Shown here one piece after another: positions 43,832 through 50,861 of a DNA stretch of 64,000 bases. Location of the stretch: assembly GCA_902801465.1 (NCBI GenBank), contig CADCIH010000010.1, forward strand, positions 1-64,000, given 5' to 3'. Both the position numbers and the translations under genes were made by a program. Every line of letters starts with the position of its first letter. The stretch's first letter is position 1. The DNA comes from an uncultured Bacteroidia bacterium (GTDB lineage Bacteria > Bacteroidota > Bacteroidia > Bacteroidales > F082). Below the pieces are notes generated by a model. That model had not been told where the DNA came from, searched no databases, and saw only the letters and a program-made list of their open reading frames with translations.

Positions 43832-43987
43832 CCCATAACCATCCGCACTCCATCGGGGTGCCACATCGGTAGGATTGATTTGTTGTTTCCCATAACCATC
43901 CGCACCCCATCGGGGTGCCACATCGGTAGGATTGATTTGTTGTTTCCCATAACCGTCCGCACCCCATCGGGGTGCCACATCGGTAGG
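43832..43987. repeat. 57-bp tandem repeat, 2.7 copies, each with a palindrome
   Basis: Units start at 43832, 43889 and 43946 (the last truncated at 43987). They are nearly identical, with only one or two substitutions. Each contains the hairpin GCACCCC-ATC-GGGGTGC and ends with CATCGGTAGG plus a T/G-rich spacer. The array occupies essentially the entire gap between the M16 gene and purE. A further single core copy is at 44517-44548. It resembles a REP-like dispersed palindrome. Confidence 0.9.
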
Positions 43988-43990
43988 GAA

Positions 43991-44497
43991 TTAATTGGTT
44001 TTGAATTTATATTGAATCCCTCTCAATTCCTCGTTGGCCTTTTTGATTTTATTCTTCAGATTCTCCTTATAATCTGCGACTTTCTTAGCGATGCCTTCAT
44101 CTGACAATGCCAACATTTCGGCGGCGAGGATGGCGGCATTCAACCCCCCGTTGACTCCAACGGTGGCCACGGGGATGCCTGGGGGCATCTGGATGATGGA
44201 GAGCATGGCATCGAGGCCGTCCAACATGCCTTTCACGGGCACGCCGATGACGGGCAGGGTGGTGTTGGCTGCGATGACACCGGGCAGTGCGGCGGCCATG
44301 CCTGCGGCGGCGATGATGACCTTCACCCCACGGCCTTTGGCTTCACGGGCGAACTGTTCCACTTCTTGAGGCGTACGATGGGCGCTTAGGGCATTCATCT
44401 CGAACGGGATTTCCATCTCGTCGAAAAACTGTGCGGCTTTCTCTAGTACGGGAAGGTCTGAGGTGCTTCCCATGATGATGCTGACAATCGGATTCAT
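43991..44497 (-). CDS. purE: 5-(carboxyamino)imidazole ribonucleotide mutase
   Basis: A 168-residue class I PurE of de novo purine synthesis that converts N5-CAIR to CAIR. It has the substrate loops IIMGSTSDLPVL near the start, SAHRTP (catalytic His), AAAGMAAALPGV, and the C-terminal MPPGIPVATVGVNGG. ATG 44497 is the natural start; the longer frame upstream reads through the repeat at 44517-44548. Repeats of the 57-bp family lie on both sides of the gene. Confidence 0.95.
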   Translation of the reverse strand: MNPIVSIIMGSTSDLPVLEKAAQFFDEMEIPFEMNALSAHRTPQEVEQFAREAKGRGVKVIIAAAGMAAALPGVIAANTTLPVIGVPVKGMLDGLDAMLSIIQMPPGIPVATVGVNGGLNAAILAAEMLALSDEGIAKKVADYKENLKNKIKKANEELRGIQYKFKTN

Positions 44498-44516
44498 CTG
44501 CGTATTTTCTTGTGGT

Positions 44517-44548
44517 ATCCGCACCCCATCGGGGTGCCATATCGGTAG
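44517..44548. repeat. single core copy of the 57-bp repeat in the purE leader
   Basis: A 32-base core with the same GCACCCC/GGGGTGC hairpin and ATCGGTAG end as the array at 43832-43987, in the same orientation. It lies between the purE promoter box and start codon. Confidence 0.88.
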
Positions 44549-44556
44549 CAAAAATA
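44549..44556 (-). promoter_or_regulatory. -7 promoter box of purE
   Basis: TATTTTTG on the minus strand directly abuts the repeat core, so the purE transcript should begin inside the repeat. Confidence 0.55.
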
Positions 44557-44590
44557 GTTTTTTTTCCGTTTCAACAATCAATGTTTTTCG

Positions 44591-44598
44591 TATTTTTG
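44591..44598 (+). promoter_or_regulatory. -7 promoter box of hpt-adk
   Basis: TATTTTTG, 19 bases before the hpt ATG. Confidence 0.55.
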
Positions 44599-44617
44599 TA
44601 TTTCCAATTTTAATAAT

Positions 44618-45151
44618 ATGAAAACCGTCAAAGTCTTAGACAAGGAATTCTCCCTCTACATTCCGCAGGAGAAGATCGAAACTGCCATCCAAACCGTTGC
44701 TGACCAACTCAACAAGGACATGGACGGCAAGAACCCGCTCTTTTTGGTGGTGCTCAATGGCGCCTTTATGTTCGCCTCCGAGCTTTTCAAGCGCCTGACC
44801 ATCCCTTGCGAGGTCTCTTTTGTGAAATTGAGTTCCTATTCAGGCACGGCAACCACCAATGTGGTGCGTGAACTCATCGGCCTCGACCACTCGTTGGAAG
44901 GCCGGAATGTGGTCATCGTGGAAGACATTGTCGACACGGGCCATACCATGAAATATACCATCGAGAAACTGCACAACTTGAATGCAGCTGATGTTCGTAT
45001 CGCCACCTTGTTCTTCAAGCCCAAGTCGTTCCAATACGACTATCCCATCAACTACAAGGCAATGGATATTTCCAATGAGTTCATTGTGGGTTACGGCTTG
45101 GATTACGACCAACAAGGCCGCAACCTTCCTGACATTTATAAGGTGATTTAA
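44618..45151 (+). CDS. hpt: hypoxanthine phosphoribosyltransferase
   Basis: A 177-residue purine-salvage enzyme that transfers phosphoribose to hypoxanthine or guanine. It has the flexible-loop region SFVKLSSYSGT, the PRPP-binding motif VVIVEDIVDTGHTM (about 105-118), and the late VGYGLDYDQQGRNLPDIY block. Length is normal. It is followed by a heptamer array and adk, both nucleotide-metabolism genes on one probable transcript. Confidence 0.96.
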   Translation: MKTVKVLDKEFSLYIPQEKIETAIQTVADQLNKDMDGKNPLFLVVLNGAFMFASELFKRLTIPCEVSFVKLSSYSGTATTNVVRELIGLDHSLEGRNVVIVEDIVDTGHTMKYTIEKLHNLNAADVRIATLFFKPKSFQYDYPINYKAMDISNEFIVGYGLDYDQQGRNLPDIYKVI

Positions 45152-45187
45152 CTTTTATCTTTTATCTTTTAACTTTTAACTTTTAAC
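45151..45187. repeat. CTTTTAT/CTTTTAA heptamer array between hpt and adk
   Basis: Two CTTTTAT and three CTTTTAA units bridge the hpt stop codon and the adk ATG completely. It is the same flavour as the ssb/gldE gap. Confidence 0.88.
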
Positions 45188-45188
45188 T

Positions 45189-45758
45189 ATGCTCAACCTC
45201 ATTCTTTTTGGCCCTCCTGGGGCAGGCAAGGGAACCCAATCGCAGTTCCTTCGCGAAAAATACCAATTGACCTATATCTCCACTGGCGAAATCCTCCGTG
45301 AAGAAATCGCCGCCGAGACCGATCTGGGCCTCCAAGTGAAAGGCATCATCAGTCAGGGTGGCCTGGTCTCCGACGAAATCGTCGCCGCCATCATTGAGAA
45401 GAAACTCTCCGAGAACATCAGCTCGCCAGGCTTCCTTTTCGACGGCTATCCGCGTACTGTGAAACAGGCGGAAATCCTCGACGAGATGATGAAGAAATAC
45501 GGTATCGCCCTCACTGGCGTGCTGAGTCTTGAAGTGCCCGAGAACCTCCTCATCGAGCGTATGCTCGAACGTGGCAAGGTCGGCGGCCGAGCCGACGACA
45601 ACATCGACTCCATCAAGCACCGGTTCGTGGAATACGAAGCCAAGACCAAACCCGTGCTGGACTATTATAAAGACAGCGGTAAACTCTATGCCGTGAACGG
45701 CGTGGGGGAAATTCCCGAGATCTTCAAGAAACTCTGCGAGGTTATTGATTCCATCTGA
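45189..45758 (+). CDS. adk: adenylate kinase
   Basis: A 189-residue kinase that interconverts AMP, ADP and ATP. The P-loop GPPGAGKGTQ is at residues 8-17. It also has the AMP-binding STGEILREE, FDGYPRTVKQAE and a short LID (LERGKVGGRADDN). This is the short-LID form without the zinc-finger insert. The 3' end overlaps the convergent acyltransferase gene by 17 bases. Confidence 0.96.
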   Translation: MLNLILFGPPGAGKGTQSQFLREKYQLTYISTGEILREEIAAETDLGLQVKGIISQGGLVSDEIVAAIIEKKLSENISSPGFLFDGYPRTVKQAEILDEMMKKYGIALTGVLSLEVPENLLIERMLERGKVGGRADDNIDSIKHRFVEYEAKTKPVLDYYKDSGKLYAVNGVGEIPEIFKKLCEVIDSI

Positions 45759-46404
45759 CTTCTCGTTTGAGAATCGATGGGGGATTGCCTCCGATAATCT
45801 GTTCCTCGCCGTGGAATGCCGACCGTAAGTCGGTGCCTGCGGCGAGGACTGTGTTGTCGGGCAACTCAGCGCCCTTCAGCAACATGCACTTGCAACCAAT
45901 CCACACGTGATTGCCCACGACGATGGGGCGGTCGTCGTTGATACGCTCCCCTTCATTATTATAGATGGGGTGCTCGTCGGTATCCATCACCAGTATGTCC
46001 CAACTCAAGAGACAGTCTTCGCCAAAACGGATTTCCTTGGCGCACACGATGGTGCTCTCCGCCGTGATGTTGAATCTGTCACCCAACTCCAACTTGCCCC
46101 TCACCGAGATCTTCGAACCATGGCCGATGGAAGCCTTTCCTTTGAAATCCACCTCGCCGCTAACCTGCCATATCGAACGCGAACGTTTGCGGTCGTAGTG
46201 CCCCACATCGCCGAAACCTATCTTGATGCAGGCAGTGTCGGCATCTTCAGGAATCGTCACCTTGCCGTGAAGCTCTCTCAGATAAACCCTTCGGGAAACC
46301 ATCACGGGACATTTGACGGCCGTCTTGAAGGGAAAGTAATGGAAGTTGAAGCGCAAGGTCTTCGGAATGGAGCAGAGTACGTGCAGTTTCTCGCTGAAAG
46401 TCAT
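45742..46404 (-). CDS. left-handed beta-helix (hexapeptide) acyltransferase
   Basis: A 220-residue protein with hexapeptide-repeat character from about residue 80: GKASIGHGSKISV, GDRFNITAEST, then the DTDEHPIY catalytic-His region and GNHVWIGCKCMLLKGAELPDNTVLAAGT. It resembles maltose/serine-type or capsule/LPS O-acetyltransferases. Acceptor and acyl donor are not identifiable. It is monocistronic with its own promoter. Confidence 0.88.
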   Translation of the reverse strand: MTFSEKLHVLCSIPKTLRFNFHYFPFKTAVKCPVMVSRRVYLRELHGKVTIPEDADTACIKIGFGDVGHYDRKRSRSIWQVSGEVDFKGKASIGHGSKISVRGKLELGDRFNITAESTIVCAKEIRFGEDCLLSWDILVMDTDEHPIYNNEGERINDDRPIVVGNHVWIGCKCMLLKGAELPDNTVLAAGTDLRSAFHGEEQIIGGNPPSILKREVRWNQ

Positions 46405-46427
46405 GGGACATCAAGGTTTTCTCATTG

Positions 46428-46435
46428 CAAAAATA
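46428..46435 (-). promoter_or_regulatory. -7 promoter box of the acyltransferase gene
   Basis: TATTTTTG on the minus strand, 23 bases before the ATG, and divergent from the box at 46448-46455. Confidence 0.5.
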
Positions 46436-46447
46436 AGAAATTGTTTC

Positions 46448-46455
46448 TATCTTTG
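46448..46455 (+). promoter_or_regulatory. -7 promoter box of the 83-residue protein gene
   Basis: TATCTTTG, 25 bases before the start at 46481. Confidence 0.6.
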
Positions 46456-46480
46456 CAACGATAACTAAATATAAAGAATC

Positions 46481-46732
46481 ATGGCTGCTAATGAAATTGG
46501 CTGGTTTGCGCTTCGTTATTGGGCGGAAAAGCTTCAGAAAAAATATCCGGGGACGAACTTTGTTACCTTGACCGATGAGAAATTGGCCAAGATGCTTCTG
46601 TCGTTGAAAGAAGCGGAAGGAATGCCTCCATTGCCGAGGGATGGGAGTTATTTTTCCGCATTGGTGGATGCATGGATTGAGGTGAAGTGGGGAAGAGATG
46701 ACTCCAGTGACATGCCAGACGCATATAAATGA
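46481..46732 (+). CDS. 83-residue acidic protein, possible IscX-like
   Basis: A small soluble protein with no signal peptide. The order of features (NEIGWFALRYW, KKYPG, VTLTDEKL, LLSLKEAEGMPP, ALVDAWIEVKWG) recalls IscX, which has an Ile-Gly start, Tyr-Pro, Thr-Asp and a closing Trp-Leu/Ile-Glu helix. The match is faint and was made by eye. It has its own promoter and is followed by deoC, which also has its own. The gene is likely real; the family is uncertain. Confidence 0.7.
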   Translation: MAANEIGWFALRYWAEKLQKKYPGTNFVTLTDEKLAKMLLSLKEAEGMPPLPRDGSYFSALVDAWIEVKWGRDDSSDMPDAYK

Positions 46733-46754
46733 GTTTGCTTTAAGAAAAAACACA

Positions 46755-46762
46755 TATCTTTG
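46755..46762 (+). promoter_or_regulatory. -7 promoter box of deoC
   Basis: TATCTTTG, 20 bases before the deoC ATG. Confidence 0.6.
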
Positions 46763-46782
46763 AAGGCTAAATCCAAACTGTC

Positions 46783-47622
46783 ATGAAATTCAACCCTTAC
46801 ACCCATAGCGAAGCCGCCCTCGAGGAGCGCATCGCTCAAATCATCGACATTGAGAAGAAACAAGGTAATGAAAAGGACGCCCTGAAGACTGTCTTCCAAA
46901 GCATCGACTTCACGACCCTTGAGGCTTTCGACAATGAAGAGAAGATCAATGACTTCTGCGCCAAGGCGCTGGCTTTCCCAAAACAGAATCCGCATCTCTC
47001 GGTGCCAGCCATCTGCATCTATAGTCCCTTCGTGCGTCAAGCCAAGCAACTGCTCGCTGGCAGTGGTATCCGCGTGGCTACGGTGGCCTGCTGCTTCCCC
47101 TCGGGTCAGATGCCCTTCGACCTAAAGGTGAAAGAGGTGGAATATTGTGTGAACGAGGGCGCCGATGAGGTGGACATGGTCATCTCGCGCGGCACCTTCC
47201 TCGCTGGGCGCTACGACGAGGTGTTCGGTGAAATCAAGACCATCAAGGCAACCTGTGGCGAGAAAGCCCATCTGAAAGTGATTCTCGAAACGGGTGAACT
47301 CAAGACGGTAGAGAACATCCGCAAAGCTTCGGAACTTGCCATCCTTGCCGGTGCCGACTTCATCAAGACTTCCACAGGCAAGGTTCCGGTGGCCGCCACG
47401 CCTCTGGCTGCCATCATTATGATCGATACCATCAAGGAATACTATGAAGCTACGGGCAAGAAAGTCGGTTTCAAACCTGCCGGTGGCATGAAGACCCCCG
47501 AAGACGCACTCACCTATTATTATCTGGTGAAACACATCCTTGGCGAACAATGGCTCAACCCGACACTCTTCCGCGTGGGCACCAGCCGCCTCGCCGGACT
47601 GATCTTGGATTTGCTTCAATAA
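46783..47622 (+). CDS. deoC: deoxyribose-phosphate aldolase
   Basis: A 279-residue class I aldolase that splits 2-deoxyribose-5-phosphate into glyceraldehyde-3-phosphate and acetaldehyde. The Schiff-base Lys is in ADFIKTSTGKVP, the catalytic Asp in EGADEVDMVIS, and the second Lys in VGFKPAGGM. It is slightly longer at the N terminus than E. coli DeoC. It ends two bases from the convergent SPOR gene. Confidence 0.95.
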   Translation: MKFNPYTHSEAALEERIAQIIDIEKKQGNEKDALKTVFQSIDFTTLEAFDNEEKINDFCAKALAFPKQNPHLSVPAICIYSPFVRQAKQLLAGSGIRVATVACCFPSGQMPFDLKVKEVEYCVNEGADEVDMVISRGTFLAGRYDEVFGEIKTIKATCGEKAHLKVILETGELKTVENIRKASELAILAGADFIKTSTGKVPVAATPLAAIIMIDTIKEYYEATGKKVGFKPAGGMKTPEDALTYYYLVKHILGEQWLNPTLFRVGTSRLAGLILDLLQ

Positions 47623-47624
47623 GA

Positions 47625-48092
47625 CTATTCAGAATAACTCTCCCCGGTCTCTTCTCCGGTAATATCCGTTTCTTCCACCTCGATTGCCTCGATCCTCGCC
47701 GGAGGATTGATGATGTCGGCAGTGACGAATGCCACGCCGTATCGGGGCTTTAAGATGCGAAGATACTTCTCGGCCTCCACGCGATTGCGGAAGTCGCCTA
47801 CCCTTAAGCGGTAATAAGGCTGTTCGTAGGAGAGATAGATGGGCAACTCGGGGAACTGCTCCTCGAATTCCTTTTTCACCACTTTGGCGTGGTCCACGGC
47901 TTCGTTGCCGATTTCCATGAATATCTGTACCCTGAAACCACTCATCGTGTTGTTTGCGGCATACACGTCGCGCTGTTTCTGCATCAGTCGTGCGATGCGG
48001 CTGTCTTGGCTGACATGTAACGAGCCTTTGTGCTGGGCAAAGCCAGTGGTGACGAGGAATGCGGATATGATGAACAGCAAAAATCTTCTCAT
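47625..48092 (-). CDS. exported SPOR-domain protein
   Basis: A 155-residue protein with a signal peptide (cleavage near GFAQ, about 20). A SPOR domain spans about 50-120 ([34 protein letters not shown]), a fold that binds denuded peptidoglycan, often at division sites. The tail is acidic ([14 protein letters not shown]). ATG 48092 is chosen because the longer frame lies across the promoter. Confidence 0.85.
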   Translation of the reverse strand: MRRFLLFIISAFLVTTGFAQHKGSLHVSQDSRIARLMQKQRDVYAANNTMSGFRVQIFMEIGNEAVDHAKVVKKEFEEQFPELPIYLSYEQPYYRLRVGDFRNRVEAEKYLRILKPRYGVAFVTADIINPPARIEAIEVEETDITGEETGESYSE

Positions 48093-48117
48093 TTTTATTA
48101 TCTCTGGTTTCGTCCGG

Positions 48118-48125
48118 CAAAAATA
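48118..48125 (-). promoter_or_regulatory. -7 promoter box of the SPOR gene
   Basis: TATTTTTG on the minus strand, 25 bases before the ATG. Confidence 0.5.
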
Positions 48126-48139
48126 CAACATTTTTTTAT

Positions 48140-48147
48140 TATCTTTG
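48140..48147 (+). promoter_or_regulatory. -7 promoter box of ruvB
   Basis: TATCTTTG, 19 bases before the ruvB ATG. Confidence 0.6.
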
Positions 48148-48166
48148 TAGCCTGATACAAAATGCG

Positions 48167-49198
48167 ATGAACAGCAATCTGGATCCTTCTGGTTCCCATC
48201 TGTCCAAGGCTGAAAAAGACCTTGAGAACGTCCTTCGCCCCGACGCCTTCAGCAGCTTCGCGGGACAGGAGAAGGTCGTGGAGAACCTGCGTGTCTTTGT
48301 GAAGGCCGCCGCACAGCGTGGCGAAGCACTCGACCATACGCTTCTGTATGGCCCCCCGGGATTGGGCAAGACAACGCTCTCGCACATCATCGCACACGAA
48401 TTGGGAGTCAACATGAAGATGACTTCGGGTCCAGTGCTCGACAAGCCAGGCAACCTTGCAGGTCTGCTCACCAGCTTGGAACCCAACGACGTGCTTTTCA
48501 TCGATGAGATACATCGCCTCAGCCCCGTGGTGGAAGAATACCTCTATTCAGCCATGGAGGACTATCGCATCGACATCATGATTGAGACGGGTCCCAACGC
48601 CCGTAGCATCCAGATCGCCTTGAATCCCTTCACCTTGATTGGCGCGACCACCCGCTCGGGCCTGCTTACGGCACCCTTGCGCTCCCGTTTCGGCATCAAG
48701 CAACGTCTTGAATATTACGATGCCAAGACCCTCATGGGCATCGTGAAACGCTCGGCCAGTATCCTACAAGTGCCTATCGACGATACCGCCGCTTACGAGA
48801 TAGCCCGTCGTAGCCGTGGCACACCTCGTATTGCCAATTTATTGCTCCGTCGTATCCGTGACTTCGCCCAGATCAAAGGCGATGGCAACATCAATGTGGA
48901 GATAGCCCGCTTCGGTCTGTCGGCACTCAACGTGGATGAGCATGGTCTTGATGACATGGATAACAGGATACTCAACACAATTATAGAAAAATTTAAAGGT
49001 GGCCCCGTGGGTGTCAAGACCATCGCCACGGCAGTGGGGGAGGACGCTGGCACCATCGAAGAGGTTTATGAGCCCTTCCTCATTCAGGAAGGCTACCTGA
49101 TGCGCACACCGAGAGGCCGTGAATGTACGGACCTCGCCTACAAACATTTAGGGAAAAAACGCTTTTCCAAAACCGGAGAAATGGAACTGTTTAATTAA
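48167..49198 (+). CDS. ruvB: Holliday junction branch-migration ATPase RuvB
   Basis: A 343-residue AAA+ motor that works with RuvA. It has the N-terminal [14 protein letters not shown], Walker [10 protein letters not shown], Walker B FIDEIHRL, sensor [16 protein letters not shown], and a C-terminal winged helix ending [13 protein letters not shown]. Length is normal. The stop codon lies at the first base of an AT-rich heptamer array shared with the convergent rpoN end. Confidence 0.97.
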   Translation: MNSNLDPSGSHLSKAEKDLENVLRPDAFSSFAGQEKVVENLRVFVKAAAQRGEALDHTLLYGPPGLGKTTLSHIIAHELGVNMKMTSGPVLDKPGNLAGLLTSLEPNDVLFIDEIHRLSPVVEEYLYSAMEDYRIDIMIETGPNARSIQIALNPFTLIGATTRSGLLTAPLRSRFGIKQRLEYYDAKTLMGIVKRSASILQVPIDDTAAYEIARRSRGTPRIANLLLRRIRDFAQIKGDGNINVEIARFGLSALNVDEHGLDDMDNRILNTIIEKFKGGPVGVKTIATAVGEDAGTIEEVYEPFLIQEGYLMRTPRGRECTDLAYKHLGKKRFSKTGEMELFN

Positions 49199-49298
49199 GA
49201 ATTAAGAATTAGGAATTCGGAATTCGGAATTTAGAGGGAGCGGGGTAGACATCTCTAAATTCTAAATTCTTAATTCTTAATTCCGCATTCCTAATTCT
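49194..49298. repeat. AT-rich heptamer array, long inverted pair between ruvB and rpoN
   Basis: Units of TTAAGAA/TTAGGAA/TTCGGAA run rightward for about 45 bases to TTTAGAG. A GC-richer centre (about 49235-49251) follows, then CTCTAAATT and units TAAATTC/TTAATTC/CTAATTC. The two arms are imperfect reverse complements of about 45 bases each. The left end overlaps the ruvB stop, and the right end touches the rpoN stop. The layout matches the array at 5952-6037. Confidence 0.88.
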
Positions 49299-50830
49299 CA
49301 AAGCTCTTTCCTGAGTCTCGCTACGGGAATCCCCAGTTGTTCTCTGTATTTTGCCACGGTGCGACGGGCAATGGGGTAGCCCTTCTCTTTCAGGATGTTC
49401 ATCAACTCCTCGTCGGTGAGAGGCTTCGACTTGTCCTCTTCCTCCACACAGTCCGTCAAAATCTTCTTGATCTCGCGGGTGGAGACTTCCTCGCCCTCTT
49501 CGTTGGTGATACCCTCGCTAAAGAAGGTCTTCAATAAGAAGGTGCCGTAAGGAGTCTGCACGTATTTGCTGTTGGCCACGCGCGAGATGGTAGAGATGTC
49601 CAACCCGACTTTCTCGGCGATGTCCTTCAAGATCATGGGCTTCAGCTTGGTGTCGTCGCCAGTGAGGAAATACTCGCGCTGCATGTCCATGATGGCCTTC
49701 ATGGTGATATATAAGGTGTGCTGACGCTGCTTGATGGCGTCGATGAACCACTTGGCGCTGTCGATCTTCTGGCGAACGAAGGTGGCTGCCTCCTGCATGC
49801 TGCGTGACTCTTTCCCTTTTGAGAAATCTTCAAGCATCTTGACGTACTGCTTGCTGATCTTTAACTCGGGGTTGTTGCGTCCATCCAGTGAGAGTTCCAA
49901 ATCACTATCCTTGATAGTGATGAAGAAATCAGGCGTGATATAATGGCTGACCACGGCGCCAGAGGTCGAGGTGTCGCCCGGCTTGGGGTTCAGCTTCAGG
50001 ATCTCGTCCAAAGCGGCCTTGAGGTCGCGGTTGGAGGCGCCAGTCTTCTTTGCTATCTTGTCGTAGTGCTTCTTGGTAAACTCATCGAAACAGTCCTTGA
50101 TGATGGTGATGCAGAGCTTGTAGTCATTGTAGGGGTTTTCCTCTTGCAGGCGCTCCAGTTGGATCAACAGGCATTCCTGAAGGTCGGTGGCTCCGATGCC
50201 AGGTGGATCGAGATGTTGAACCACTTTGAGCACTTTCTTCACTTCTTCTTCGGTGGTCTCCACGTTCATCGTAAACAGCAGGTCATCGACCAAGTTGGCG
50301 ATGGGACGGCTCAGGTATCCGTTGTCGTCGAGGTTGCCGATGATGACTTCGCCGATGATCTCCTCTTCCTCGGTCAGGTCGTGATAGCCCAACTGTTGGA
50401 TGAGATAGTCTTGGAACGAATCCTGATGGACGATGGGGGCCTGGTAGTCCTCATCGTCGGCACTGTGGTTGTTGATGTGCGACTTGTAAGCGTAGTCGTA
50501 TTCGTCCTCGTCAGGCAGATAGTCGGTCAGGTCAAAGTCGTCATCCTTGCTGCGGATGGGGTCGTCGTCGTTGTAATCGTCGTTCTCGCCATTGTCGCCG
50601 CCATCACCTTCATCCTCGTAGCCGTTGTCGTCAAGACTCTCGCTATCGTTGGTGGACTCGTTGTCTTCTTCGCCTACGGTGTCTTCCAATGCGGGGTTGG
50701 CCTCGATCTCCTCTTTGATGCGTTGCTCGAGTTCAATTAATGGCAGTTGCAGCAGCTTCATCAGCTGAATCTGCTGTGGCGAGAGCTTCAGCTCTTGTCT
50801 TTGTACCTGTGTTAACCTCTGATCCGACAT
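49298..50830 (-). CDS. rpoN: RNA polymerase sigma-54 factor
   Basis: A 510-residue sigma-54. It has the N-terminal activator-contact region QIQLMKLLQLPLIELEQRI, a very long acidic Asp/Asn/Glu tract (about 50-110), the core-binding domain (YHDLTEEEEIIGEVIIGNLDDNGYL), an HTH region and the RpoN box ARRTVAKYRE near the C terminus. No matching -24/-12 promoter was recognised in the window. It follows asnS across a heptamer array. Confidence 0.95.
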   Translation of the reverse strand: MSDQRLTQVQRQELKLSPQQIQLMKLLQLPLIELEQRIKEEIEANPALEDTVGEEDNESTNDSESLDDNGYEDEGDGGDNGENDDYNDDDPIRSKDDDFDLTDYLPDEDEYDYAYKSHINNHSADDEDYQAPIVHQDSFQDYLIQQLGYHDLTEEEEIIGEVIIGNLDDNGYLSRPIANLVDDLLFTMNVETTEEEVKKVLKVVQHLDPPGIGATDLQECLLIQLERLQEENPYNDYKLCITIIKDCFDEFTKKHYDKIAKKTGASNRDLKAALDEILKLNPKPGDTSTSGAVVSHYITPDFFITIKDSDLELSLDGRNNPELKISKQYVKMLEDFSKGKESRSMQEAATFVRQKIDSAKWFIDAIKQRQHTLYITMKAIMDMQREYFLTGDDTKLKPMILKDIAEKVGLDISTISRVANSKYVQTPYGTFLLKTFFSEGITNEEGEEVSTREIKKILTDCVEEEDKSKPLTDEELMNILKEKGYPIARRTVAKYREQLGIPVARLRKEL

Positions 50831-50861
50831 CTCTAAATTCTAAATTCTAAATTCTAAATTA
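50831..50861. repeat. AT-rich heptamer array between asnS and rpoN
   Basis: Four TAAATTC units fill the 28-base gap. The asnS TAA stop (50859-50861) is formed by the array end, and the rpoN ATG abuts the other end. The first about 20 bases match part of the right arm at 49194-49298. Confidence 0.88.

Noticed and set aside
43722-43967. Open frame with 19-residue repeats on the minus strand
   Set aside because: It is only the translation of the 57-bp DNA repeat running into the M16 gene antisense.
43832-43987. CRISPR array
   Set aside because: Units are uniform 57-mers without distinct spacers, only 2.7 copies, with no cas genes.
44498-44581. 28-codon upstream extension of purE
   Set aside because: It reads through the palindromic repeat and promoter box; the family N terminus is at 44497.
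45742-45758. Frameshift suspected from the overlap of adk and the acyltransferase gene
   Set aside because: Both proteins end with normal family lengths; short convergent overlaps also occur at uvrC/tonB, corA/kdtA and DAHP synthase/lipoprotein.
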